A stretch of DNA of 62,653 nt, from the NCBI RefSeq assembly GCF_014647515.1, contig NZ_BMPI01000061.1, forward strand, positions 974 through 63,626, written 5' to 3'. The notes beneath the pieces are model-generated. The model was not told the DNA's origin. It saw only the letters and a list, made by a program, of their open reading frames with translations, and searched no databases. The stretch is from Dactylosporangium sucinum. Lineage in GTDB: Bacteria > Actinomycetota > Actinomycetes > Mycobacteriales > Micromonosporaceae. Of this stretch, positions 32,922-40,638 are shown in pieces. The translations under genes were made by a program, and so were the position numbers. Positions within the stretch are counted from its first letter, which is position 1. Each line of letters opens with the position of its first letter.

Positions 32922-33502
32922 CGCGCGACCTCCGTTGCGTCCAGCAGGGGGGCGAGGGCCGGGTCGCGGCGCAGCCGGTCGAGGCAGCGCTGCCGGTTCG
33001 GCCCGATGGCGCCGACGGCGATGCCGATGATGGCGCTGATCTCACTGTACGGCGTGGGCGGGTCGGCGAAGAGCAGCGCGAGCAGCTGCCGGCAGCGGTC
33101 CGGCAGGCCGGCGAAGGCGGCCCGCAGCGCGATGCCGCGTTCTTGCGCGACGAGCCAGTCGTCGAAGGGCGGGTCGTCGTCGGCGAGCCGCTCGTCGGGC
33201 TCGGCCGGGATGGTCCGCTGGCGGGCGCGCAGCGCGCGGAGGCACTCGTTGCGGGTCGTCGTCACGATCCAGCCGGGCAGCGCGGCCGGCTCGCGGATCG
33301 TCTCCAGCCGCTCGACCAGGCGCAGCCAGACGGACGCGCCGACGTCGTCGACGTCCATGCCGGTCAGCCCATACCGCCGGCAGATGCCGTAGACGAGCGG
33401 CGCATACCGCTCGACGAGCTGGTCCCAGGCGGCCTGGCTCCCGCCGCGGGCCTCCAGGACCAGGGCGACGAGCGTCGGATCGTCCCGCATGCCGTCCATC
33501 AT
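32918..33502 (-). CDS. ECF-type sigma-70 family factor
   Basis: A 194-residue sigma factor. Region 2 is about residues 22-90 (AWDQLVERYAPLVYGICRRYGLTGMDVDDVGASVWLRLVERLETI, then LPGWIVTTTRNECLRALR), and region 4 about 125-180 (LRAAFAGLPDRCRQLLALLF, SEISAIIGIAVGAIGPNRQRCLDRLRR). ATG 33502 overlaps the stop of the upstream gene by ATGA. Alternative ATGs at 33499 and 33490 are close. No membrane anti-sigma factor is present, so the overlapping pseudo-protease gene may supply the control. Confidence 0.85.
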   Translation of the reverse strand: MMDGMRDDPTLVALVLEARGGSQAAWDQLVERYAPLVYGICRRYGLTGMDVDDVGASVWLRLVERLETIREPAALPGWIVTTTRNECLRALRARQRTIPAEPDERLADDDPPFDDWLVAQERGIALRAAFAGLPDRCRQLLALLFADPPTPYSEISAIIGIAVGAIGPNRQRCLDRLRRDPALAPLLDATEVAR

Positions 33503-34263
33503 CCCGGCGGCAGATAGCGGCGCACCATCGGGTCGCCGCCCGCGAGCAGCTTCTCGTACGCCTCGCGGGCGGTCACCGAGCCGGGCACCGTGCCCGCCGC
33601 GACCAGGCCGGCCACGGTGGCCGCCCCGCCGTCGGCGAAGCAGTCGAGCCAGGGCGCCTCCTGCCCGGTCAGGCCGACGGTCACCACGCCGGCGCAGGCG
33701 GCCGGGTAGCCGGTCTGCGGGCCGGCCGCGGTGACGATGACGACCCGCGGGCCGAGGACGTCGACCGCGCGCTGGAGGGCCAGGGGCGGCTGGCCGTCGT
33801 AGGGCGTGCAGGTCACCGCCACGTACAGCACGTCGGTTTCGAACCCCGCCATGGCCGTCGCCGCCGCCCAGGCGGTCGCCGCCGGCACCGACCGGACCTC
33901 GGCGCGGGGCGCCATGGCGCGGACCACGGCCTCCCCCGGGCCGACCACGCCGACCCGGACCCCCTCGCCGGCATCCGGGACTCCCGCCGGTGCGGCATGG
34001 TGCGGAACGGGCAGGACGTGCCGATTCTTGCCGACAAGCGGGGTCCAGCCCGCGTATTCGAACATGAACGCGTCCCGCAGCTCGGCGATCGTGCTCTCCA
34101 GCCACAGCGGGCACTCGGCCCCGGGCAGGCGCAGCAGTGCCAGCCGGAGCGTCTCGTGCCGCTCGACCTCGGCGAACCGGATCTTCCGCCCGCGCAGCCA
34201 CTGGGTGACCGCCGGCAGATGGTCGAGGTCGACGATCAGGTCGGACTGTTCGAAGGGGTCCAT
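33499..34263 (-). CDS. Subtilase-like protein lacking all catalytic residues (pseudo-protease)
   Basis: 254 residues. The N-terminal 90 residues form a separate domain (QWLRGRKIRFAEVERHETLRLALLRL). From about residue 100 the sequence follows a peptidase-S8 fold: VRVGVVGPGEAV in place of the Asp strand, FETDVLYVAVTCTPYDG, then VVIVTAAGPQTGYPAACAGVVTVG matching the AAGN oxyanion region with Pro for Asn. GGAATVAGLVAAG stands where GTSxAxPxVAG is expected. Asp, His, Asn and Ser are all missing. The fold assignment rests on my reading of these patterns and needs a profile search. It overlaps the sigma-factor gene by ATGA and has no signal peptide. Confidence 0.6.
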   Translation of the reverse strand: MDPFEQSDLIVDLDHLPAVTQWLRGRKIRFAEVERHETLRLALLRLPGAECPLWLESTIAELRDAFMFEYAGWTPLVGKNRHVLPVPHHAAPAGVPDAGEGVRVGVVGPGEAVVRAMAPRAEVRSVPAATAWAAATAMAGFETDVLYVAVTCTPYDGQPPLALQRAVDVLGPRVVIVTAAGPQTGYPAACAGVVTVGLTGQEAPWLDCFADGGAATVAGLVAAGTVPGSVTAREAYEKLLAGGDPMVRRYLPPG

Positions 34264-34297
34264 GCCAGACAGAGGAGCCGCGCGGCGCCCTGATACG

Positions 34298-35185
34298 TCA
34301 GGCGTTGAGGAACGTCGAGATTCGTGACCTGAGGTCGGCCCGCTGGGTCCAGAGGATGCCCGGCCGGTCGTACACGTGCAGCTCGGCGTCGGGCAACGCC
34401 TCCGCGAGCTGCTCGGCCACCGCCGCCGGGTGCAGCTCGTCGCCCCGGCAGCCCAGCACCAGGCACTGCGCGGTCACGGACGACAGCGCCGCCCGGTCGT
34501 CGATCGCGGCCTGCTCCGGCAGCGACTGCAGGCCGGTGGCCAGGCCGTCGCGCATCAGCTGGTCGAGTCGCTGGCGCAGGAACGCCCAGACCGCGGGCGT
34601 GTTGCGCATCTGCGACGGGATCTCCTGCGAGATCACGTCGGCCACCGCTGCCGCGTCGCCGGCCTCGATCGACTCCAGCAGGGCGGTCAGCCGGTCCTGG
34701 GCCGCCGCCGGGCGGGGCGTGTCGAGCACGGCCGGCAGGAAGAACACGGCGCGGTCGAACCGGCCCGGGTTGTCGGCGAGCAGCCGGCACAGCGCGCCGG
34801 CGCCCATGCTCACCCCGAGCGCGCGGGTCGCGCCCGACAGGTCGGCGACGGCGCGCAGGTCGCGGGCGAGGTCCTCATACGTCCACTGGCCGCCCGGCGC
34901 GGCCGAGTGACCGTGGCCGCGGAAGTGGAAGAAGGCCTTGCGGCCGGTGACGGCGCTGCCCAGCGGGCGGGTCTCGGCGATGCCGCTGCCGAGGCCGTGG
35001 GCGAAGACGGTGACCGGGTCGCCCTCGCCGGTGACCAGCCACTCCAGCTCGACGCCGTGCGGGGTGGCGATCTGCTCGGTCGGCGGGGCCGGGAGGGTGG
35101 GCCGCCCGGTCTGCGGGCCCCGGGTGACGGGCGGGCGGAAGCGGTCGGGCCGCCCGTCGGGCGGGGGTGGCCAGCGGAAGTCCAT
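34298..35185 (-). CDS. Alpha/beta-hydrolase fold protein
   Basis: 295 residues. After a Pro-rich leader the core begins VTVFAHGLGSGIAETRP (HG oxyanion), FFHFRGHGHS, nucleophile elbow LGVSMGAGAL (Ser about 144), and Asp in LVLGCRGDELHP. The catalytic His expected after the last strand is not evident: the segment reads HVYDRPGILWTQRADL. It may be inactive or use another His. ATG 35185 lies 5 bp after the stop of the DUF2516 gene, so they form an operon. Confidence 0.82.
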   Translation of the reverse strand: MDFRWPPPPDGRPDRFRPPVTRGPQTGRPTLPAPPTEQIATPHGVELEWLVTGEGDPVTVFAHGLGSGIAETRPLGSAVTGRKAFFHFRGHGHSAAPGGQWTYEDLARDLRAVADLSGATRALGVSMGAGALCRLLADNPGRFDRAVFFLPAVLDTPRPAAAQDRLTALLESIEAGDAAAVADVISQEIPSQMRNTPAVWAFLRQRLDQLMRDGLATGLQSLPEQAAIDDRAALSSVTAQCLVLGCRGDELHPAAVAEQLAEALPDAELHVYDRPGILWTQRADLRSRISTFLNA

Positions 35186-35190
35186 GGGCC

Positions 35191-35517
35191 CTACCAGGAG
35201 CCGTGCCCGTCGACCGCGTCACGCAGCGTAGGTCGGATGTCCAGCAGGTAGACGGCGAAGATGCCGGCCGCGATCAGCGGGAAGATGCCGAGGAAGCCGA
35301 GCCCGATGGTCGGGGAGATGGCCGTGAAGAACTCGCCGCCACCGATCAGCGCCAGCCAGATCGCCTTCGACATCGTGCCGATCGCCGGGAACGCGTCCGC
35401 GCGCTGCACGATGCAGTGCAGGAACGCCGCCGCGCCGAGCACCAGGCAGAAGACCCACACGACGATCGCGATATACCACTCGACCTGTGCGTAGAACACC
35501 GGCACCGCACTCACCAT
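35191..35517 (-). CDS. DUF2516 family membrane protein
   Basis: 108 residues with three hydrophobic helices (WYIAIVVWVFCLVLGAAAFLHCI, IWLALIGGGEFFTA, IGLGFLGIFPLIAAGIFAVYLLDIRPTL). The C-terminal YLLDIRPTLRD is a family signature. It corresponds to Rv0476, next to the hbhA-like gene in mycobacteria as here. ATG 35517 is 6 bases after TAAGCT, so leaderless is likely. Function unknown. Confidence 0.88.
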   Translation of the reverse strand: MVSAVPVFYAQVEWYIAIVVWVFCLVLGAAAFLHCIVQRADAFPAIGTMSKAIWLALIGGGEFFTAISPTIGLGFLGIFPLIAAGIFAVYLLDIRPTLRDAVDGHGSW

Positions 35518-35535
35518 CCCCTGAGCTTATGCCGA

Positions 35536-35571
35536 AGCCCCCCGGCCCGTGCGAGACGGTGCCGGAGGGCT
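35536..35571 (-). terminator. Terminator hairpin after the HBHA-like gene
   Basis: 11-bp arms AGCCCCCCGGC / GCCGGAGGGCT with one mismatch and a 14-base loop, 15 bp beyond the stop codon of the minus-strand HBHA-like gene. Confidence 0.65.
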
Positions 35572-35586
35572 CCGAGAAACTCCCGG

Positions 35587-36021
35587 TTACTTCTTGGCGG
35601 CGGCCGTCTTCTTGGCCGCGGTGGTGGTCTTCTTCGCCGGCGTCGTCGCCTTGACCTCGGTGGTCACGGTCTTCTCGGCCGGCTCCAGCTCGATCCTGGC
35701 CTCGGCGGTGCGGGCGTTGCCGACCACCTTCTCACCGCGGGCGACGAGCCCGGTGTACACGGCGGCGGCGCGGTGCTGGACGACCTGCGCGCCGGCCTGG
35801 GCGCTGGCCAGGAAGGCACCGGCGTTGCGGCGGGCGACGACCGCCAGGCGGTCGATGTCGGCCCGCAGGGTGGCGTCGGCGCCGGCCGGACGCAGGTCGC
35901 CGACCCGGTCGCGCAGCTGGGCCACCTGGCCGGGCAGCTTGCGCAGCTGCTCGTAGGCGTAGTCGCCGGCGCCGGCCGCGGCATACAGCGGAGTCGGGAT
36001 CTTCTTCGTGGTGGTGGTCAT
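35587..36021 (-). CDS. HBHA-like (heparin-binding hemagglutinin) protein
   Basis: 144 residues. A long coiled-coil helix (about 15-110, for example YAYEQLRKLPGQVAQLRDRVGDL) is followed by a Lys/Ala/Thr-rich tail of AAKK-type repeats. This is the architecture of mycobacterial HBHA (Rv0475), a membrane-associated adhesin also linked to lipid inclusions. The Lys-rich tail is shorter than in pathogens. ATG 36021 overlaps the XRE stop by ATGA. Confidence 0.82.
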   Translation of the reverse strand: MTTTTKKIPTPLYAAAGAGDYAYEQLRKLPGQVAQLRDRVGDLRPAGADATLRADIDRLAVVARRNAGAFLASAQAGAQVVQHRAAAVYTGLVARGEKVVGNARTAEARIELEPAEKTVTTEVKATTPAKKTTTAAKKTAAAKK

Positions 36022-36422
36022 GTGGCCTCCTTGTCGTCTTTGTCGTCTTTTTTCGCTTTGTCGACTTCGCCAGGGCCCTCGGCGGCGTTGCGCGCATTCT
36101 CCCGGCGGAACGTCTCGTAGATCTGCGTGAGCGATTGCTTCTGGGCGACCGTGAGGTCACCGTCCGCGGCGATCGCGGCCAGCACGTCGTGGCCCTCGCG
36201 CTCCAGCAGGCCGGCGCGCAGGTACATCAACGGGGTCGACACCCGCAGTGCACTCGCGAGCTGCGCCAGCACTTCGGCACTGGGTTTGCGCAGGCCACGC
36301 TCGATCTGGCTGAGATATGGGTTGCTGACTCCCGCCTGCTCGGCGAGCTGGCGGAGCGAGATGCGCGCGTTGCGGCGCAGGTCCCGGATGAACCCGCCCA
36401 GATCGCGCGGCTCTTCAGTCAC
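36018..36422 (-). CDS. XRE-family transcriptional regulator
   Basis: 134 residues. An N-terminal HTH_3 domain LGGFIRDLRRNARISLRQLAEQAGVSNPYLSQIERGLRKPSAEVL (about 8-52) is followed by a helical region with an acidic/basic tail KAKKDDKDDKE. It corresponds to Rv0474. GTG 36422 lies 7 bases after TACGGT with a TTGCTA -35 at 17 bp spacing, so transcription is probably leaderless. A perfect palindrome overlaps that -35, which suggests autorepression. Confidence 0.87.
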   Translation of the reverse strand: MTEEPRDLGGFIRDLRRNARISLRQLAEQAGVSNPYLSQIERGLRKPSAEVLAQLASALRVSTPLMYLRAGLLEREGHDVLAAIAADGDLTVAQKQSLTQIYETFRRENARNAAEGPGEVDKAKKDDKDDKEAT

Positions 36423-36444
36423 GCTACCGACCGTAGCTCGCCCT

Positions 36445-36460
36445 GCTTGCTGTAGCAAGC
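36445..36460. promoter_or_regulatory. 16-bp perfect palindrome over the XRE promoter
   Basis: GCTTGCTGTAGCAAGC has perfect 7-bp arms around a 2-base centre. Read on the minus strand it covers the TTGCTA -35 element that serves GTG 36422. It is a good operator candidate for the XRE protein. Confidence 0.6.
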
Positions 36461-36491
36461 AAAATGCTAACTCCCGCTAGCGTGAGTCCGC

Positions 36492-37445
36492 TCACCAGAT
36501 CGACTTCACCACACCTACCGGCCGCCCGCCGCCGTTCACGGCAACTTCCACCTCGCCGTCAACCGAAACACCCAGCCGCCGCAGCGCGGAGACGAGCACC
36601 GGCACCCGGGCCCGCATCCCGCCGTCGTCGGCCTTTAGCGCGACCGCGCCCACGCCCGGCATGGCCGCGACCAGCACGCCCTCGGCGCCGCTCTTCACCA
36701 GCAGGCCCGGGACGATGCGCATGAGCCGCGTGTCGTCGCCGCCCTCGTCGCTGCCCGACACGAGCTCGGGATGCGCGCGCATCGCGTCGGCGACCGCCCG
36801 CTCGGGGGTGCCGGTCCCGGCCTCGACCAGGCGCTGGACGCCGGCCGCGAGGCCGCGCAGCGACAGCGCGAGCAGGGGTGCTCCGCAGCCGTCCACGCCG
36901 ACCTCGGTGACCCGTTCCGCGGCAAGATCCTCCAGGGCCGCCTTGATCCCGAGTTGTACCGGATGTTCCGGCTCCAGGTAGGTCTCCAGCGGCCAGCCGT
37001 TGAGCGCCGCCGTCAGCAGCATCCCGGCGTGCTTGCCCGAGCAGTTCATGAACAGCCGCTCGCGGCCCCGCCCGGCGCGGATCAGCTCGTCGCGGGCGTC
37101 CTCCGACAGCGGATAGTCCGGGGGGCATCCGAGGGCGGACTCGGGGATTCCGGCCTCTTCGAGCACATGTCGTACCGCCTGAAGGTGCACCGGCTGGCCA
37201 CGATGGCTGGCGGCGACCACGGCGAGCCGCAGCGGGTCGAGCCGCAGCCCGGCCCGGAGCATGCCGGCCGCCTGCAGCGGCTTGTTGGACGAGCGCGGGA
37301 AGATCGCGCCCATCACGTCACCGGCCCAGGCGGTGACCTCTCCGTCGGCGCCGAGCACGACGACCGAACCGCTGTGCCGGCTCTCGACGAACCCGCTGCG
37401 GACGACCTCGGCGAGCGGCTCGCCACCCAGGTACGCGTCAGCCAT
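36492..37445 (-). CDS. Asparaginase of the PF06089 (Rhizobium etli AII) type
   Basis: A 317-residue Asparaginase_II-family protein, unrelated to the E. coli threonine amidohydrolases. Family marks are SGFVESRHSGSVVVL near the N-terminus, FPRSSNKPLQA (Ser/Lys active-site segment), VAASHRGQPVHL, LFMNCSGKHAGML (Cys, Ser, Lys, metal site), VDGCGAPLLALSLRGLA and VAVNGGGRPVGVVKS. ATG 37445 overlaps the previous stop by 8 bp (ATGGCTGA). It makes aspartate and ammonia from asparagine. Confidence 0.9.
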   Translation of the reverse strand: MADAYLGGEPLAEVVRSGFVESRHSGSVVVLGADGEVTAWAGDVMGAIFPRSSNKPLQAAGMLRAGLRLDPLRLAVVAASHRGQPVHLQAVRHVLEEAGIPESALGCPPDYPLSEDARDELIRAGRGRERLFMNCSGKHAGMLLTAALNGWPLETYLEPEHPVQLGIKAALEDLAAERVTEVGVDGCGAPLLALSLRGLAAGVQRLVEAGTGTPERAVADAMRAHPELVSGSDEGGDDTRLMRIVPGLLVKSGAEGVLVAAMPGVGAVALKADDGGMRARVPVLVSALRRLGVSVDGEVEVAVNGGGRPVGVVKSIW

Positions 37446-38274
37446 TGTGCTTGATCCCCAGCAGCTCACGTGCGTCGGCCGCGCTCATCGGGGGCCGCTG
37501 CGCCAGCCGGGCGAATCCGGAGGCGCGGGCGACGAGCTGGGCGTTGCTCTCGACGGGCTGCCCCTTCGCGTACGTGACGGTGTCCTCCATGCCGACCCGC
37601 AGGTGCCCGCCCGCGGCCAGCGACGCCAGCAGCACCGGCAGGGTGCTCCGTCCGATGCCGGTCGCCGAGAACGTGGTGCCGCTGGGAAGATCGGCGAGCG
37701 CCTGCAGCCCCGCGGCAAGGGCCGGCACGGTGCCCGGCATGCCACCGGGGACGCCCATGACGAAGTCCACGTGCACGTGCCCGCCGCTGGGCAGGCCATG
37801 CTTGCCGAGCAGCCGATGCAGGCTGGTCAGCTGCCCGAGGTCGAAGATCTCGTACTCGGGGACGATCCCCCTCTCCTGCATCCTCGTGTGCAGCTCGACG
37901 ACGAACCCCCACCGGTTGAGGAACACGTCGTCGCCGAAGTTGACGGTGCCCATGGTGCAGCTCGCCATGTCCGGCTCGGCGTCGAGCACCCGGAGCCGGT
38001 CCTCCTCGGGGTCGGTCACGGCACCGCCGCTGGACAGCTGGACGATGAGGTTCGTCTCGGCCCTGAGGGCGGCGACGGCCTCCTTGAGGCGGCCGAGGTC
38101 GAGGGTGGGGTTGGTGTCGTCGTCGCGGAGGTGGACGTGGATCACGCTCGCCCCTACCGCTTCGCACTCTTTGCCGGTCGCGACCAGCTCGGCCAGGGTC
38201 ACCGGCAGGGCTGGCACGTCTGATTTGCGGGATTCCGCACCGGTGGGAGCCACCGTGATCAACGTCGTTGTCAT
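37438..38274 (-). CDS. BKACE family protein (beta-keto acid cleavage enzyme)
   Basis: A 278-residue TIM barrel of the DUF849/BKACE family, which condenses a beta-keto acid with acetyl-CoA. Zinc-site and active-site strands: ITVAPTGAES, SVIHVHLRDDD (His-x-His), LIVQLSSGGAV, MASCTMGTVNFGDDVFLN, YEIFDLG, HVHVDFVMGVPGGMPG, GHLRVGMEDTV. ATG 38274 gives the normal N-terminus. It is coupled to the asparaginase gene. The keto-acid substrate is unknown. Confidence 0.88.
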   Translation of the reverse strand: MTTTLITVAPTGAESRKSDVPALPVTLAELVATGKECEAVGASVIHVHLRDDDTNPTLDLGRLKEAVAALRAETNLIVQLSSGGAVTDPEEDRLRVLDAEPDMASCTMGTVNFGDDVFLNRWGFVVELHTRMQERGIVPEYEIFDLGQLTSLHRLLGKHGLPSGGHVHVDFVMGVPGGMPGTVPALAAGLQALADLPSGTTFSATGIGRSTLPVLLASLAAGGHLRVGMEDTVTYAKGQPVESNAQLVARASGFARLAQRPPMSAADARELLGIKHNG

Positions 38275-38336
38275 CACGGCCCGATCCTGCCACGCCGCGC
38301 GGCTGACCACCGCATTCTCGCTGGGCGGCCGCTCGG

Positions 38337-38393
38337 GGGCCCATGATCGACAGAGCCTCCTGGTCGCCGGAGGTCTCCACCGATCATGGGCCC
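38337..38393. repeat. Long-arm palindrome, family C copy 1
   Basis: A perfect 13-bp outer stem GGGCCCATGATCG / CGATCATGGGCCC at 38337-38349 and 38381-38393, an imperfect middle, and an inner CCTCC/GGAGG stem. This is the only copy of the palindrome set between co-directional rather than converging genes. Confidence 0.85.
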
Positions 38394-38431
38394 GCCTGAG
38401 CCCGCGGCCGGCGGTCCGTGCCGGTCGCGGG

Positions 38432-39496
38432 TCAGGACGGGTCGATGGCGGCGGTTGAGGGCCCCACCTGGAGCACGGCGTCCGCGGCCACGTTCTGCTT
38501 CACCACGGCCAGGGCGATCATCCCCAGCTCGTAGTGGCGCACCGCCGTGCCGACGAAGCCGATCGCCCGGCCCGCCAGCTCGACCGGCGTGTGGCGGGCG
38601 GGCAGTTCGTCGGTGGTCACGCCGTCGAGGTGCAGGAGTGCCAGCTTGCGGGGCGGACGGCCCAGGTGATGGACCCGGGCGATCGTTTCCTGGCCGCGGT
38701 AGCAGCCCTTCTCCAGGTGGACCGCCGCGGCGGTCCAGCCCACCTCGGCCGGCAGGGTGCGGTGGTCGGTCTCGAAGCCGAAGCGCGGGCGGCGGGCGGC
38801 CACCCGCAGGGCCTCGAACGCCCAGATGCCCGCCGGCGGGAGGCCGGCCGCGGCCACCAGGTCGGGGACCGCGGCCCGTGGGACCAGCAGGTCGGCGCCG
38901 AAGGGCATCCGGCGGGCCCAGCCGTCCAGGTCGGGTAGGCGGGCCGCGGAGTAGCGGACCGTCGGGCGCGGTGGGACGGTGCCCGTGGCGAACTTGGCCT
39001 CGGGGACCGGGACCGAGTCGGGCGGGAGCAGCGGGCCGACACCCAGCGTGACCAGGGCCTCGTCCGTCTGGGGGCCGACGATCGACAGCAGCGCCCAGTC
39101 GTCGGTGACGTTCGCGGGCTCCACGCGCATCAGGAAGCGCATGCGGTTGAGGAAGTCGAGCAGGCCGTCGCCGGCGCCGGGCTCCAGGTCGAGCCAGGTC
39201 GTCCCGCCGTCGTCGGTGAGGACGGCGTGGTGCTCCACGTGGCCGTGCGGGGAGAGGACCAGCAGCTCGGAGCCGGTCATCGGCGGCAGGGACTCCAGGT
39301 GCTGGGTGGTCAGGCTGTGCAGCCAGCCCAGCCGGTCGGCGCCGGGGACGGCCAGCACGCTGCGGTGCGAGCGGTCGACCAGGCCCGCCTCGGTGTCCAG
39401 GATGCGTTGCTCGCGGTTGGGGTCGCCGTAGTGGGCGACCGCACCGGCATCGGGATCGGTCGGGTCGAGGGCGGCGACGGGGACGGCGCTCAGCAT
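38432..39496 (-). CDS. ygfZ: Folate-binding YgfZ/GcvT-like protein
   Basis: 354 residues. Folate-binding GcvT domain with the YgfZ signature KGCYRGQETIARVHHLGRPPRKL near residue 260. The N-terminal half holds VPGADRLGWLHSLTTQHL. YgfZ/IBA57 proteins help build and repair iron-sulfur enzymes. ATG 39496 overlaps the fur stop by 7 bp (ATGCTGA), so the two genes are coupled. It corresponds to Rv0811c. Confidence 0.9.
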   Translation of the reverse strand: MLSAVPVAALDPTDPDAGAVAHYGDPNREQRILDTEAGLVDRSHRSVLAVPGADRLGWLHSLTTQHLESLPPMTGSELLVLSPHGHVEHHAVLTDDGGTTWLDLEPGAGDGLLDFLNRMRFLMRVEPANVTDDWALLSIVGPQTDEALVTLGVGPLLPPDSVPVPEAKFATGTVPPRPTVRYSAARLPDLDGWARRMPFGADLLVPRAAVPDLVAAAGLPPAGIWAFEALRVAARRPRFGFETDHRTLPAEVGWTAAAVHLEKGCYRGQETIARVHHLGRPPRKLALLHLDGVTTDELPARHTPVELAGRAIGFVGTAVRHYELGMIALAVVKQNVAADAVLQVGPSTAAIDPS

Positions 39497-39915
39497 GATG
39501 CTCCTTCCGGCGCGCACTTGCCGCAGAGCCCGAAGAGGGCGACGTGCCCGATGTCGAGCCGGAACCCGCGCGTGTCGAGCAGCTCGCCGGACAGGCCGTC
39601 AAGCGTGCTCGTCGGCAGCTCCTCCACCGAGCCGCAGCCGCGGCAGACCAGGTGGGCGTGCGAGTGCTCGCCCACCGGGTGGTAGGTGGGTGCCCCGTGG
39701 GACAGGTGCGCGTGGGTGATCAGCTCGAGCTCTTCGAGGAGCTCCAGCGTGCGGTACACCGTGGTGATGTTGACCCCGGCGGCGCGCTCGGCGACGTCGG
39801 CGTGGATCTGATCGGGAGTCGCGTGGCGCAGGCGATACACCGCTTCCAGCACCAGCTGCCGCGGCGCGGTCAACCGCAAGCCACGCGACCTCAGGACCTC
39901 GGCCAGTTCCTCCAC
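39490..39915 (-). CDS. Fur-family metal/peroxide-responsive repressor
   Basis: 141 residues. The winged helix starts VEELAEVLRSRGLRLTAPRQLVLEAV and includes the recognition helix region GVNITTVYRTLELLEELELI. The regulatory part has HPVGEHSHAHLVCRGCG and a second CGKC, the structural zinc pairs. It could be Fur, Zur or Nur: the sensing metal cannot be chosen from sequence. GTG 39915 lies 7 bases after TAGCCT (leaderless). Coupled to ygfZ, so iron-sulfur or oxidative control of that operon is plausible. Confidence 0.88.
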   Translation of the reverse strand: MEELAEVLRSRGLRLTAPRQLVLEAVYRLRHATPDQIHADVAERAAGVNITTVYRTLELLEELELITHAHLSHGAPTYHPVGEHSHAHLVCRGCGSVEELPTSTLDGLSGELLDTRGFRLDIGHVALFGLCGKCAPEGASC

Positions 39916-39925
39916 GGGATAAAGG

Positions 39926-40513
39926 CTAGCCCGCCACCCGCTCGAGTCGCGCCCACAGATGGGACTGCAGCTCCTGCCCCACCGCGGCGAGATCGAAGGT
40001 GTACAGCAACGCCCCGTCGATGATCCCGTAGAGCCGCTGGCCGCCACGGACCTCCTTGGCGGTGGCCGTCCGGCCGATGCCGTCGGTCGCCATCTGCCAC
40101 TGGGTCGTGCTGCGGGTCACACCGGCATACAGCTCGACGATGCCCGTGGGCGAGCACGTGACGACCTCGAGCTCGTCGGTCGCCTTGCCGTCCTTCATCA
40201 CCGGGCGCCAGAAGCCGGTCTCGCGCTGGGCGGGCCGGATCGGCGTCCCGTCGTACTCGATGATCCAGGCGCGCGACTCGTAGAACAGGAACGGCCGCCC
40301 GTCGTGGCTGAAGCGCATCTCGACGGCGAAGTGGAAGCCCTCGATCGTCGGGTAGTCGCCCTCGCCCCGCCCGCGCCACACGCCCACCAGCGGGAGCATG
40401 CCCAGCAGCGCCGGATGCAGGTCCGGCCCCGTCCGCAGGTCGTGCGTCTCCTCATACGGATACTCGCCCACCGGGGCCAGACCGGCCCACGGCGGCGGCT
40501 CGACCTCAGTCAC
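39926..40513 (-). CDS. Nitrobindin-like heme-binding FABP-family protein
   Basis: 195 residues, a ten-strand beta barrel of the THAP4/nitrobindin family. Marks: LLGMLPLVGVWRGRGEGDYPTI (GxWxGxG), FSHDGRPFLFYESRAW, RPVMKDGKATDELEVVTCSPTGIVELYAG, and the C-terminal QELQSHLWARLERV where the axial heme His is expected. It corresponds to Rv0813c. Such proteins bind ferric heme and can isomerise peroxynitrite. GTG 40513, with GAGGGGG upstream, overlaps the stop of the 34-residue gene by GTGA. Confidence 0.86.
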   Translation of the reverse strand: MTEVEPPPWAGLAPVGEYPYEETHDLRTGPDLHPALLGMLPLVGVWRGRGEGDYPTIEGFHFAVEMRFSHDGRPFLFYESRAWIIEYDGTPIRPAQRETGFWRPVMKDGKATDELEVVTCSPTGIVELYAGVTRSTTQWQMATDGIGRTATAKEVRGGQRLYGIIDGALLYTFDLAAVGQELQSHLWARLERVAG

Positions 40514-40614
40514 CAACGCCCCCTCGACACCCGCACCGCGAGATAGATCAGCCCGCCGGCCAGCCCGCCCATGCCGGCGACCAGCAGGCTGACGAACCCG
40601 ATCTCGGTAACCAT
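40510..40614 (-). CDS. 34-residue single-helix membrane peptide coupled to the nitrobindin gene
   Basis: A short frame with one hydrophobic helix (IGFVSLLVAGMGGLAGGLIYLA) and a basic end RVSRGRW. Its TGA overlaps the nitrobindin GTG by GTGA, so translation is coupled. ATG 40614 lies 7 bases after TAGGAT, the pattern of leaderless genes here. Function unknown. The coupling suggests a membrane partner for the heme protein. Confidence 0.6.
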   Translation of the reverse strand: MVTEIGFVSLLVAGMGGLAGGLIYLAVRVSRGRW

Positions 40615-40621
40615 CCCCCCG

Positions 40622-40631
40622 ATCCTATGCT
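40622..40631. promoter_or_regulatory. Overlapping divergent -10 elements
   Basis: ATCCTATGCT contains TATGCT (plus strand, 7 bases before ATG 40639) and, on the minus strand, TAGGAT (7 bases before ATG 40614). They share bases 40626-40627, so RNA polymerase could not melt both at once. Confidence 0.5.
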
Positions 40632-40638
40632 GCGAGGC

